Assembly: GCF_026151205.1 (NCBI RefSeq)
Contig: NC_087072.1
Location: 14,298,169 to 14,362,168 of the forward strand
Source: Bolinopsis microptera
Taxonomy: Eukaryota > Ctenophora > Tentaculata > Lobata > Bolinopsidae
DNA length: 64,000 bases
Direction of reading: 5' to 3'
Numbering within the stretch: position 1 is the first letter of the stretch; each line of letters starts with the position of its first letter. The notes under the pieces are model-generated. The model was given only the letters and a program-made list of their open reading frames with translations, made no database searches and had not been told where the DNA came from. Both the position numbers and the translations under genes were made by a program. This document shows, piece after piece, positions 37,573 through 50,276 of this stretch.

Positions 37573-39685
37573 AATATCACAGTGCTGGCAAGCACGAGCG
37601 GTGTCTTTATTGGGGGTATACTATGAACCCCCTTTACTATTGTACCCCCTTTACTATTATACCCCCTTTACTATTATAACCCCTTTGGTACTCGTCGGAA
37701 GCCTCTTTCGTGCACGCGAAGCGTGCACTCCGGCCGGAGGCGGCGGCCGAAGGCCGCCGCCTCCGGCAGGAGTTTTTCAGGCATTAAGACTCATCGGAAG
37801 TCGTTCAGCAGATTTATTTTTAGTTCAAAACATTCTAATTTGATGTCAAAGATGACAGGAATAAAAATAGTTATGTTGAGATTTTTAAGAAATTTGCATA
37901 AAATAGTAAAAATACTCGCCAGCACTGTTATACGAAATTCGGTAAAAAACCCAAAATCGCCATATTCAGGTGCCTTAAAAACCATGTTAAAATTGAGTTA
38001 GAGATCTGAAATTTTTTAGGGCGTCTAGACGTTGACCAAATCGACTGCAAAAAAAGTTTCAGGTTTCAGGAGCATCGGGAAGTGGGTTTTCTAGAACCCC
38101 TGTTTTACGATAGATTGTCGTGATACATATATACATATATATATATATTCAGGGATAGACGCTTTGCCAGTCAATTGTAGCCTGTATTTAATTGTCCATA
38201 GATTCAAAAGTATAAAAGATACAGCCATTTCCGACCACAGGTCTTGCAAATAATTGTTTATACTTTAGTTTACATTGTATAAAAAAATTATATGACGTCA
38301 TAAACACCCCTTGATGACGTCATCAAGTTAACCGTTTTTAAAACTTGATTTTCGACAAAGTAATAACTTTTAAAATTAATTTTAAACCATTAAGGAGTAA
38401 TTTTATTCAAAATCTGAGGAATATTTCACCTTAGATAATTGTTCAAGCATTCTGAAAATCTACCGGAAAGTTTTTCTAGCTTGCTCCTTCATAAAGATAT
38501 TCGTCATTGAAGTTTGTGCTTTTTTGAAGAATTATTTTATAAAAACGTCAATTTTGCGATTTAGTATTCTCTGGTGTTGGGCCATGCCTTGGGTTGTGGA
38601 GCTCAGTTCTGCTTCCTATAGGTATAAATTGTGTCATAGGCTAGTTTTAAAGTTGAAAATCGAAAAGTTGCACACGTTGGGACACGCCCAAATTGATAGA
38701 AAATCGCTAAAATCACTGAAAATTGCTGTTTTCGTCATTTTCTGTCAACTTTAGAGTGCCGTTGTAATTACAGTTCTTCTTAAAATACTTTGAAACTTTG
38801 CATGCTTATCAAGCGATATATAAAACAATTACATGCAAAAATTTACGGCCATTCAATATTGGATGCGCACGCAACGTCTGCTCAAAGTTTGCACGTGCGA
38901 AAGGTGAGAATTTTGCTCATTCGTGATTTCCAACAAATTCTGCTTTGCCACGACAGTTTAATGTCATTATATATGAATTTAATGCCAACTTGAATGAGTA
39001 TTAAGTGGCATATTCAGTCAGTGATCGACCGATATGCTTCCCTAAACACAAGGAAATGTTTTTAAAGGATAGATTTCGAAATCGTTGAAACTTCCTCCTT
39101 ATTAATGAAGATATCAGTTTATATTTCGACTTTATAAAGTACCCTGACATTATAATAAAAAAGAGATGATATTTTACCAAAACCCATAATCATGGGTAGA
39201 GTGGACCGCTGTCAGTGTCTCTCTTTCCCAAACAAAAGGAAATGATATTACTTTGATTGACCGTTCTCAAATGCAAAATGATACCGAGAATGAAATCGGT
39301 CGCTCGCTTTTCCCATTCATTTACAATTGTAATAGATTAAGAAAAACTACCCAAAGGCAGCTGTACTCGGCAATGAAGATTCAATAAACTTCAGCTAATT
39401 CAATAAGTAATACTAATAACTACCACCCTTACCCCGAAATACTAGGTATCGACCCGAACGCAACCCAAAGAGATTTTTACAGCATCTGATTGATGTAATC
39501 AATCGAAACTTATTACCTACAATTCGTAAGCCGTGAATGAATGGGAAAAGCGAGCGACCGATTTCATTCTCGGTATCATTTTGCATTTGAGAACGGTCAA
39601 TCAAAGTAATATCATTTCCTTTTGTTTGGGAAAGAGAGACACTGACAGCGGTCCACTCTACCCATGATTATGGGTTTTGGTAAAA
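37573..39685. repeat. 2.1-kb interspersed repeat, copy 2 (inverted relative to copy 1)
   Basis: Inverse copy of 20993-23083, including both GC-rich hairpins (37710-37728 and about 37739-37761) and the MITE-like unit 39172-39685. One end is only about 10 bases from the splice acceptor of the coiled-coil exon ending at 37561, on the intron side. Confidence 0.88.
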
Positions 39686-40589
39686 TTAAACATATGAATT
39701 ACGATCAACCCTTTATCTGTATAGTTTAGTTATTGGTCCTTGTAAGTTCGCAAGCAGTGTTCGCAAGCACGACAAGGCAATGGGTCATTGCATTGTTCAA
39801 AAACTTATATTACTATATTCAGTCATATGATAACCCAGGGCCTGGCGTGAATTAGCGCGCGCATAAATGTTTAAAATATAATTTGGTCACTTTTAAACGA
39901 AGATGGAAAAAAAAATATTCATACAATTTAAAATTAGCTATAACGCAAAGAAATTATCGAACTAAAAATTACATGCACAATAATGAACTTTTTTATTTAA
40001 TGCTCAATCACAAAAATTATTTTTACAATTACAAGCAAGTAAAACTATATAATAATAAGTGCGCGCGCCGCGCAGTGGATTATGACTGATTGACAAAATT
40101 ACAAATTCGCGCAAATCAAAAAGTTTTATTAAGGAGCAGGTAAAACTACGTAAAAACGTTGCTACGCGTAACCATGCACCTCTATGACTGATTTAATCTG
40201 GTTTGATCCGGTTTGATCACCCATGCCAAAATTGTGATTGAGTCGTAAATCGAAATTTTAACCCTTGAATATTTCTAAAAGCATTTCTTTACTTGGCCTT
40301 TAACACTTATATATATTATTTAGTTAGTCAAATGTTAATGTATCGAGGAGATTTTAAGTTTTGAATGGTTATTTGGAAATTGAAATGTAACTTGCAAATT
40401 GAATTGGCTCGAAAAAATCGATCAGGGATGCCGGATGATTGCTGACCAAAATTTGTAGGTTTACAACCTACCAGGACGCGCGCCGAGTTATATATATGGA
40501 ACAGATATTTTACGAGTATCACCCGTTAAACCAAAATACAAAATATGAAAGATGGCTTATTTATTAAAACGTCCGAAAAGATGAATAAA
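39686..40589. other. No gene recognised
   Basis: Very AT-rich stretch with a few CGCGC islands (about 39850-39865 and 40060-40075). It lies between the two groups of coiled-coil exons, so it may be intron. Confidence 0.4.
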
Positions 40590-43455
40590 TTAAATATTAA
40601 CCTCGACGTCAGACTCAAAAGCGATGCCCGAATCATTAGTTTCTACGCTTGTAGGGGTAGCAAGAGCTTGGCCATTGGCAGTACTTGGCTGGTGTTTTCT
40701 TTGTTCGATCAGAAGGCATCGTGCATCAAAATTAACTAAAGTGGCCTGAAACAGATAAATTCTATTTAGAATTTGCAACCTGCTGACAAATTTTCTGTTT
40801 CGTAATGTACTTGTATTAATGAAAATAGTAAACAAAAACCAATTAATATACAAAACATATCTTTGGTATGCTCATTACGCAACTCTGTACTGGCTTGCTA
40901 ATACTTTATTGATTAGAATTTGGAATTATGGTCATGGTTGATGGTTTTAAGGCATTCAACTAAAAAGACTCAATCTTTAATAAGGTCTTACCTCAGAATC
41001 ACTCGAGCAGTCCATTGGGTTCATTTCACTTGCAACTGTAGTCCGAGCTGTAATATTCGATAGCTCTTCTTTTACTTTCGACAGTTCCTCTTGGAGAAGC
41101 TTACTCTTTTCTATCTCCTCTTGGGTTTTCACCTGTTCATAGTAGAGATTCCACTGTTCTTGACAAGTCTTTTGTTGCTCTTCAGCAACTGTCTCATTCA
41201 ATCGAGTAATTTGTGTCTTAAGGCTCGCGTTTTCTGCATTAACCTCGACGTCAGAGTCAGACTCAAAAGCGATGCCAGAATTATTAGTTAAAGTTTCTAC
41301 GCTTGTAGGGGTAGCATGAGCTTGGCCATTGTTAGTACTTGGCTGGTGTTTTCTTTGTTCGATCAGAACGCATCGTGCATCAAAATTAACTAGAGTGGCC
41401 TGAAAACAGATAAATTCTATTTAGAATTTGCAATCTGCTGACAAATTTGCTGTTTCGTAATGTACTTGTAATTGTATTAATGAAAATAGTAAACAAAAAC
41501 CAATTAATATACAAAACATATCTTTGCTATGCTCATTACGCAACTCTGTACTGGCTTGCTAATACTTTATTGATTAGAATTTGGAATTATGGTCATGGTT
41601 GATGGTTTTAAGGCATTCAACTAAAAAGACTCAATCTTTAATAAGGTCTTACCTCAGAATCACTCGAGCAGTCCATTGGATTCATTTCACTTGCAATTGT
41701 AGTCCGAGCTGTAATATTCGATAGCTCTTCTTTTACTTTTGACAGTTCCTCTTGGAGAAGCCTATTCTTTTCTATCTCCTCTTGGGTTTTCACTTGTTCA
41801 TAGTGGAGATTCCATTGTTCTTGACAAGTCTTTTGCTGCTCTTCAGCAACTGTCTCATTCAATCGAGTGATTTGTGACTTAAGGCTCGCGTTTTCTGCAT
41901 CCTATTAAAAATCAATCAATAGAAAAACTTATGATCTGTACCTCTATACTATCAACTATGCTCATTACGGCTTACGCTACTGTGTACTGGCTTGATAATA
42001 CTCCATGCTGAACCCCTTGATTAGTATGGTAATGGTTTTAAGGCAGTTAAACTATAACGACTCAATCTTGAACAAGGTCTTACCTCAGATTCACTCGAGC
42101 AGTCCATTGGGTTCATTTCACTTGCAACTGTAGTTCGAGCTGTAATATTGGATAGCTCTTCTTTTACTTTCGACAGTTCCTCTTGTAGAAGCTTACTCTT
42201 TTCTATCTCCTCTTGGGTTTTCACCTGTTCATAGTAGAGATTCCACTGTTCTTGACAAGTCTTTTGCTGCTCTTCAGCAACTGTCTCATTCAATCGAGTG
42301 ATTTGTGACTTAAGGCTCGCGTTTTCTGCATTAACCTCGACGTCAGAGTTAGACTCAAAAGCGATGCCAGAATTATTAGTTAAAGTTTCTACGCTTGTAG
42401 GGGTAGCATGAGCTTGGCCATTGTCAGTACTTGGCTGGTGTTTTCTTTGTTCGAAGGCAACTGTCTCATTCAATCGAGTGATTTGTGACTTAAGGCTCGC
42501 GTTTTCTGCATCCTTATTCCACATCTCTTGTTCGAGTTTTTCTATTCTTTCTTCTGGAGGACAGTGCTTTGTCTCCTCATCTTGAAACTGCTCTTTTGAT
42601 TCCTCTTTTTTTGTTAGTGAAGGTAATGCAGGTTCCAATATTTTCTGGTCTTCGCACGAAAACTTGGCTTGCTGCTAAAATTTTGTTAGGATTATAACAT
42701 TTGTTATAGTAATCAGTTGAGAATGTCATGATTTTAAAAACCTCTATTACCGCAATTAACTATAGTGATCACTTCATCAAATTTAGATCATTCAATTCAA
42801 AGGGACAAAGCCAAAAGCTAGGCTACAAATAACAGCTTGTATGATTGAAATCAAAACCACCATTTAAAGCGGGTAAACTTTTTTTAAACATACCGGCCGG
42901 CACCAAGATTCTTCATCCTGAATGTACTGAAACCCACGAGGCTTTGAGTGTGACAGAGATTCAGGCGATTCAAGAGACGTTTTGACAAGTTTACGCTCTT
43001 CGACCTTCTCCTTTTTCTTATTTGTCAAATGCGAATCCTGTAAGAAAAAATAGTTCAGAAACTGGTCCGTAGTTTGGTGTTCGCTTGACCCTATTTGAGA
43101 TTGCAACTGACAAAAACAACTGCGGCTTGTAAAAATGTTGGCTATGAACTTAATCAAAATTAAAACTAGTAAAATCTAAACAGTTGAACTTTGAACTTCA
43201 AATGATGCAATGGCCAATGTAAGTGTAACCTGAAATACTGCCCTTCGCTAAAGTTATTAAAAAAAAACCTTATAAACAAATCGGTTTACCGAAAATAGTT
43301 TTCGTGGTTTCAAAATAAAAGATGCACATCAAGTTTTCAAGAAAACTAATGAAATTGAATTGTGTTAACTATCACTGAACACTAAACAGGCCGGAAAGGA
43401 TTAACAATTTACTTACATTGTCACTCAGTGCTTCTTTGCTGATTGTCTGTCCCAT
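40590..43455 (-). CDS. Coiled-coil protein with candidate N-myristoylation site and duplicated exons
   Basis: Six exons: 43417-43455, 42894-43037, 42084-42674, 41653-41901, 40992-41399 and 40590-40745. Every junction is phase 0 and the sum is 528 codons plus a stop. The protein starts MGQTISKEALSDN, a good candidate for N-myristoylation (Gly2, Ser6), so it may be membrane-tethered. Exons 3, 4 and 5 repeat one coiled-coil module: AENASLK, QITRLNETVA, a TCQEQWNL block, VKTQEEIEK, LSKVKEELSNITARTT and EMNPMDCSS. A second module (RKHQPST, GQAHATPTSVET) occurs in exons 3, 5 and 6. Exon 6 looks like a truncated exon 5 ending in a stop. No homologue recognised. A GTTAAT donor in exon 6, or skipping it, could link this gene to the exons at 36012-37561. 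Confidence 0.75.
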
Positions 43456-44164
43456 AATGAATTGAATGACGGACAATTGTTGAATGTTGATTAACTTTAA
43501 GTTTTATGTTTTCCTTTACTAAACGAACGAACGGGTGGACGGCAACCGAATTTATTAGAAACAATCACAGAACTGAGGTTTCACGTGCGAGGGAAGCTTT
43601 TGACAGCGCCCTGTTATGTTGCCATGGAGAACGCGTGCGCGCGTGATCCGTGAACAGTGAAAGTGACGATGGACGAGGTCAAGCATGGCGCTATATATTT
43701 GATATTACAGATGCTTTTATTTTTCTTTATGCTTATCTTGCTCCGTAATCAGTAATACTCGGTAGTGGACCAATTCATTATCAAGATCCAGCCAAGCCTA
43801 TATAATTGTTAAAACTTGAAGGGTCTAACTCATATTAATTTTTTGTGATTGGTAAGCCTTTAACATCCCACAAAATGGTTTAGCGTTTGCAGTGGTGGAC
43901 ATTGCCATCAGGTCACTCCGGTTCGATTCATTTCCTCTGGCATAGTAAGACTGAAGACATTTAAAACTCTGAGGACCCCGCAGCTTGACGGCATGATAAC
44001 GTGTTACGTAATTGATGGCGCACTATTACTATTAGTATTACAATTAAATATCACGCAGAGTATTTTATCGGACTTTATTCGAACGGAAATTTACTGGACG
44101 CCTTATCGCTAATTGTAAAATGTTCCATAATTTTTCTCCTGGTAATTCCCGCTTTGGAATCCAA
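43456..44164. other. Upstream region of the coiled-coil gene; no other gene
   Basis: No gene is visible. The first 300 bp should contain the promoter and 5' end of the minus-strand coiled-coil gene; I see no clear TATA box. Confidence 0.4.
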
Positions 44165-45445
44165 ACAAGATCTATGATATCCAGTCTATCGAGAGCATAC
44201 AACGCCAGTTCACTAGACGGATTCTAGGGCTCAGAGACACCGATTATTGGAATAGACTGAAGGAACTGAAACTTACATCACTGCAAAGACGCCGAGAACG
44301 CTACACCATCATACATCTGCGGAAAGTTCTGGGGGGGGGGGGGCCAACCATATTAAAGTATATTAAAATGTAGGATTTTTCCCGATTTTGACCCGGGGAT
44401 ATACTTTAATATACTTTAATATACCTACAATATACTTTAATATATCCCTATCTCCTTGGAGGCCTACATCAAAAATTGTTGCCCAAAATAAGCTTGAAAT
44501 GCAATTCTTAATCGATTCCAAAAAGTTCTTGAAAAAATATTGAAAACTGATGGAGTTATTTCAATTTTAATGAAGTCATTTTGGCTAGTATTCCGAACCG
44601 AGATATTATGTGAAATTTTCCCAATTTTGTTCATGGAGGTCTTTTTACTTAGTATCCACTATATTCAACAAACACTGAGTTATATCTTTCACATAGAGTT
44701 AGTCTCATTAAAAAATATTGAAATTTTATCGAATTTGGGCAAAAGCGAATTTGGGCAAAAGCGTATGCCCAAATATGGGCATATTTTTTAAAGCTCATAG
44801 CTCAGCCAATTTTTGACCAATCTGGATGGAAATTCATGTACTAGTCCTAAAACAGGCTTATCTTGCGAATCTGAGTGAAAAATATAGTTCATCATGTAAA
44901 TCTTAACGAAGAATATAAATCTTCTAATTGTAGGTACATATATTAAAGTATATTAAAATGTAGGATTTTTTCCGATTTTGACCCGGGGATATACTTTAAT
45001 ATACTTTAATATGGTTGCCCCCCCCCCCCCCCCCCCCCCCCCAGTTCTCCAGGGTATATGTCCAATTGACCCTGACCTAGATGTACAGTTCAGAGAGAAT
45101 GCCAGACTAGGAGTTAAAGTTATACTCGCTTCTCTCACAAAAAAAAGCATCAGCTGCTGCACGCTCCACCTACGACCACTCATTCGCAGTGAGAGCTGGA
45201 AGACTCTGGAATGTTCTCTCAAAAATTGTCAATACTCAAAGGACTTTGACATCTCTTGGAAACTTCCTAGACACCCTTCCAAACAAGCCCCCTACTCCTG
45301 GATACACTGATACAGTGCAGAAAACTCTAACTCAATAATAGACTGGTGCAGTCAAGGAGGTGGTCCGCAGATTGCGTGATGGCCGTGAAGATGCCTACTT
45401 CTAAACCTATCAATAGGAGATTTCAGATAGCGCATGATCTTGATC
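44165..45445 (+). pseudogene. LINE 3'-end fragment split by a 712-bp insertion
   Basis: Before the insert (to 44330) the frame reads QSIESIQRQFTRRILGLRDT and RRRERYTIIHLRKVL. After it (from 45049) it continues QGICPIDPDLDVQFRENARL, then FAVRAGRLWNVLSKIVNTQ with small shifts. This is the C-terminal, post-reverse-transcriptase part of a CR1/Jockey-like LINE. The two halves join cleanly when the insert and one 6-bp duplicate are ignored. Confidence 0.8.
44331..45042. mobile_element. 712-bp element with G-run/C-run ends
   Basis: It starts with 13 G and ends with 25 C, so the inverted termini begin with homopolymers and continue CAACCATATTAAAGTATATT. Flanking direct repeats AGTTCT (44325-44330 and 45043-45048) mark a 6-bp target duplication. 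Subterminal blocks (GACCCGGGGATATACTTTAA) occur at both ends in the same orientation. An 83-codon open frame (44540-44791) is not recognised. I cannot assign a superfamily. Confidence 0.82.
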
Positions 45446-45989
45446 AGATCACGTAACATGTTTATACTTGTGACAGAGTTGACTATAATACTAATAGGAA
45501 TATCCGGACGTCCCGGGGAGGAGAGGGGTGGTTTTGAAAATTCTGACACACCTGGTACAGGGCAGGGGGAGCCGGTAGGTCTGAAAATCTGCGATTTTGG
45601 CGGACGTCCTAATATATATCTTACTATATATAAAGCGAGACGATATCGGATATATATATATATATGGATCTGTGCCATTTTACTGACACCACGGCATCAA
45701 CTTTAACGCGATTTTCCGCGTTATGATATGCATATATTATATATGGTATGACGTACGCGCGTGCATGATCTGCATGACAGCTAATCTCTTTGTGGCGCGG
45801 AGGTCTCTACAAATTATACCCCGCGTCCATCATATTTCCCAATTCTGGCGCGACCAGTTTTATAATCCCTGAGGGTGTTTTGTCGGATTTTGTCTTATTG
45901 GAATGTGAATCTTGTAATTTGCCGATTATTGAGCTATTACCAGCATTATTATATTTTCAATTGTAACTTATTCTGACTTGAGCTATTAA
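45446..45989. other. No gene; one short dispersed repeat
   Basis: 45620-45722 matches 35007-35100. Nothing else recognised. Confidence 0.5.
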
Positions 45990-46147
45990 GGGGTCGTTCA
46001 CATATTACATAATCAGCCGAGGGGAGTTTCCAAATGATAATACGCTAGTGTAATCTTGACACAATAGCTATCAAACTGATTACGGAGGGGGGGGGGGGGG
46101 GGATAAACATTTTCCCAAAAAATATTACGTAATATGTGAACGACCCC
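45990..46147. mobile_element. 158-bp MITE ending GGGGTCGTTCACATATTAC
   Basis: Inverted ends of about 24 bp (GGGGTCGTTCACATATTACR and its inverse) enclose a poly-G tract (about 46085-46102). Single ends or relatives lie near 3626-3650 and 17190-17292, and related arms at 24490 and 25325. No coding capacity. Confidence 0.82.
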
Positions 46148-46421
46148 AAATTAACCGCGTTACAACTCACAAGAGGGACACAAATGGCCAGCTGCACAAT
46201 TTTTAGTAAAAATCCTACCTTCATATCAACTACTGTAATCATCATATATCAAACACATACACTGAATAGATGGGGACAAGGTCGCCACAAATGGGGGCAC
46301 AAATTTGCCACAAACATTGAGAATACATCGCCTATTAGAATCTTTAGGTGGGTACGATCCATCTTTAAACACTCTGCGATAGCGAGACAAAGGTTTGTAA
46401 ATGATCCCTTCAACGATCTTT

Positions 46422-46750
46422 TTAATTTGTAAAACCGGGCTCCACTAACAGCTCAAGTAGGTTATTCATTGGGGCACAAGGACCTACCACACTTATCAAG
46501 TTCAATATTTTATCTAGATCTGTAATTGAATCTCCTTCATCAATAAGATTTATTATCACCATATTAGTTAACAAGAAATGCGGCCGCTTTTCTTTTGTGG
46601 ATGGCCGCTCAATTTCCCGATCCGTGATGGAGTATTTGATCATATTCCATACCACCTGTGGACCCCAGTCTTTACTGTTTATAAGCATGCAGATATGGCG
46701 GAGTGACAGGCCGAGCGCCGCCCAGTTGATATAATTCCATATTTAATTTG
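46422..46750 (-). other. Unidentified open frame related to dispersed exon-like segments
   Basis: Open from about 46740 down to a stop at 46422. It begins NWAALGLSLRHICMLINSKD, and its first 75 bases are related to segments at 15408-15482 and 57620-57695. The remainder (VVWNMIKYSITDREIERPS, LISVVGPCAPMNNLLELLVE) has a natural protein-like composition but I do not recognise it. It may be an exon of an unknown gene or part of a repeat family. Confidence 0.4.
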
Positions 46751-48131
46751 AAAATCGTGTATATTTCTATGTAACCATATGTTTATTGTTTATGCAACCT
46801 GACACGGATCTGTGCAAAATAGTAATACTAACTCAAAATAATAATAATATGCTATCAATTAGTCCCTAGCGGGATGCGTACATGATGAAATTAACAATGT
46901 ACTTGAACATTTCAGCACCGCGCGCCAACAATTGTTTAATTCAGATTTTCGCGCAAAATAACTTTGCGCAGGCAGACACGTGGGCGAAACGTACGCAGAC
47001 ACGCACGCTCGCACGCAGGTACGGTCGCAAAGCTACCATATCCCAAAAAAAACCTCGATCGCTAACCCTTGTCCTTGACTCTTTTGTGCCTTCGGCACTT
47101 GAGTCATGGATCGGAAAAAAATTGTAAATAAATATTAAAATAGCGAAAAGCGAAACTTTAGGTACCTCTTACTAATGCTCCTTAAAGCTAGCAGCTCAGA
47201 TCTCAACTACACAATAATTTATTAAGCATTTTACTCTTAGATCTATTACTGTTTGGAAAGTTTGACAGAGGCAGCTATAGTGGGTGCAACACATAATGTG
47301 ATTAATGCATATTTATGTATAAATTGTATATTATACTGTATATTGCTGAACAATGTGAACAATAGAAATACAGGAAATTGTATTGATTATCATACCACAC
47401 TATGATTTAAATGGAGATATTAATAATCTGAACTTGGAACACTTATTATTAACAAATAAAATCTGATACAGTACATGATCCCGGAAGTGCCACGACTCCT
47501 CCCAAAATTAAATTTAATGTCAAACCAATTATCTTTCATCGTAACCTGCAGGCTGATAATTACTTTTAATTCGATGCATCAATTGTGTTTGCAACTTTTG
47601 CAGCAAGATTGCAAAGCACATAATATTCTCTACTAACTCGCTGTCCATCCTATTGGTCCTGTTTCTCAATTTGTTGGGGTGCTAACGGTTTGGAGACGGA
47701 AAATTATGGCAGACTCAGCCGTGTTAAATTGTCCTATGAGTTAATGGGCCAATTTAGCTGGCTCGTAGAATAGGAGTTGTCGAATATTCTCAGGGAATAA
47801 CTGTAAGGTTTCCCCGCAGCAGCTAAATGCAGCACTGTTTCTTTTATTTTGTTCCAAATTAATTTGTCGGCGTGCAAATTTATTAACCTTTAAAGCGTTA
47901 GTCCAATTTTGGTATATCTTTTATAGAACAACTTAAGAGTCTATTTTTGAACTATTAGTTTGTTTCATCGTTTATAAACTTTTAGAGTAGTTCTGTCCGG
48001 CTGATTTTACCAGCTGTATCTATCTTTCTGTGTTTGAATCAAAATAACCAAGTTTTCCTTTCTTTCAAACTGAACTTTAATATATTCCCACCACTCTATC
48101 TCTCTTAACCTCCCAACTTCTCAGTGTCACC
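46751..48131. other. No gene recognised; upstream region of the membrane protein gene
   Basis: AT-rich. A hairpin GTGCCTTCGGCAC lies at about 47087-47099. The last few hundred bases should include the promoter of the gene at 48132, but I see no specific element. Confidence 0.4.
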
Positions 48132-49290
48132 ATGATCTCCCCCTTACTCCTCCTCCTCATTCTCCCTCACGTGACAACCACGTGTAACAGCACGTGGTTC
48201 ACAACCCGCTGCTGCACCCAATGTTCCTGTTTAACACAGTACAGTCCTACACAGGAGTTATATCTGACACACCCGCAATTATCTCACTATACCAGGGGAG
48301 TTATGTTCTACAGTGGGGAACAAGAGTTGTTACTGTCTCTCTTTATCAGAAGAGATGGTACAGCAGCTGACGTCAAGTGTGTTGGTCAGTATTATTATTT
48401 AACTTATTTAGTGATTTTACTTAGTCTCTTTACTTAGTAACTTAGCTGGATAATTAGCTTTAAGAGTTGTATTTATGAATCTTGATGAATATATATATAT
48501 ATATATTATACATCTTTATTCTTTATACATATCTATACATCTTGATGCATTTATACATCTTGATGTATTTAAATACATCTTGAATGTTTTGATAAACATT
48601 CAAGATCCGAATTGTTTTTGTAGACGATAGGAAGATACTCAAGGTATGTACTTAATATTTTTACTTAACTTAATTTTATACTGAAAAGATGAGTAAGATA
48701 TTTTGTGTTCAGGTGAAGAAAGAAGTCAGTTAACAGAACTGCAGTTTGATGGATCTGACGTACCCTCGGCCATGTCCACCAAAGTGTGGCGAATACACTT
48801 TCAACAAGATTCAGTTAAAATACACGACAAGGACCAGGGCAAAGCACTGTCGTGGAACATTCACCAATTAGGCTGCTTTAACATCGTTAAACAAATCCAA
48901 TTTGTGGGTTTTACCAACCTGCACGACGGCAAGATGTGTTACCCGGAGCAGGTGGAGATAACAGAAACTGATAACGTTATCTTGGAAGAAAGTACCCTCT
49001 ATACTGAACCAGGCATAGAGATAAGGGACGAAACTAAAGACATGCACCTGATGACGAATATACTGATAATTGCAGGAGTAATTATAATCGTTATCTTGAT
49101 GAGTATAATAGGAGTGATAAAACAGTGTCGAGAGTGTGTGATGAGAGTGTTGTGTCTGGAGAGCAGGTCTAGTTACACTGTGTCAGCTCTGGAGGACAGG
49201 AGAATGTTCGAGAGTCAGGCTGCTACACACAGTACTAATGCAAGTCGTCACTCTAACAGTTCAAATACTTCATCACTCCTTCAGTATTGA
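48132..49290 (+). CDS. Type I single-pass membrane protein, cysteine-rich N-terminus (two exons)
   Basis: Exon 1 is 48132-48384 and exon 2 is 48713-49290, joined in phase 1 (donor GTCAGT, acceptor TTCAG), giving 276 codons and a stop. The start has a signal peptide (MISPLLLLLILPHVTTT) followed by a cysteine cluster (TRCCTQCSC). The extracellular part is about 180 residues and beta-rich in character. One membrane helix (MTNILIIAGVIIIVILMSII) precedes a cytoplasmic tail of about 65 residues with Cys near the membrane (KQCRECVMRVLC, possible palmitoylation) and a Ser/Asn-rich end. No known domain recognised; a surface receptor or adhesion protein is possible. It converges with SLC35C2. Confidence 0.75.
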
Positions 49291-50276
49291 GATCATCTCA
49301 ATTCATTCCAATTCTAAGTAAGCCAATTACAAATTCAATGTGTATTTAAGAGACAGTTAGCTGTACATGTTCATTTCGTTCAATCGTTGCGTAAGCCAGA
49401 TTCTGGCCACTTAAGACTTTTTTGAAACTTTATAACGTTGAAATTTTCTACGAAACTTTATTTTATTCGATCACCACTAGTTAAATAGTGTTTTGAAATG
49501 TGCAGTGTAACTGTTAGAATTTAATGAGGAAAATGACTTTGGTTGTGTAATTTTATCTATCTTTCCGACTTTAAATATTTGAGCAAAATATGCAACGTAC
49601 ACGGTTTTGGGATTAATATGCTATACATTTGTTAAAAGAAGTAATATAACTAACTATTCCCAGAATGAATTTTTAACAATGAGTGAGATCTGAACAGTTA
49701 ATTGTACACTGAAACTGTTAAAATCAAAATTTAATTTTAAATTAAAATAAGTTTTATCAACTATTAAACTACAGCCCAAGGCAGTATTAATTTATCTAAG
49801 AGATATTTCCCATACTGTACATTGCATCTAATTAAAAAGAGCTGATTTTATCTTAAACTGTTACAGAAACTGAACTGTTAAACTGTTAACTGAATAAACA
49901 CAAATTACCGGCTAATATAAGAATTTCAAACCAGTCAATACAAAGTCGTAACCGTATCAAGCAATCTAGCAATCTAAAGTTTGGCAGATAAAGGTTAGCA
50001 GTATCATTTACGTTTAATTACATCAAAATGCGTAACTTAAAGAACTTTAATTGCTTCCTTGTGTAAAAAACATTGCTCTCAAATACATACGTTACGTGTC
50101 AAAGTAATTCGATTAGTAATTAGCAGGCAAATAGCAATGCAGAATTTACAAAACAAACCCTAACAAATAAATAAACATCAAAATGTTAGACAAGGACAAT
50201 ATAATAATATATTATCTTTACACTTTAAATATATTTCATTATGTAGAATCGTAGTACGTCTATTAGTTAGAGATCC
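49291..50276. other. Intergenic region between convergent genes
   Basis: AT-rich 3' flanks of the membrane protein gene (+) and SLC35C2 (-). An AATAAA-type signal is available on the plus strand near 49893. No other gene. Confidence 0.5.

Noticed and set aside
48624-48643. 20-base micro-exon in the intron of the membrane protein gene (good AG and GTATGT borders)
   Set aside because: Including it would put the second exon into a frame with an early stop; direct joining keeps the frame.
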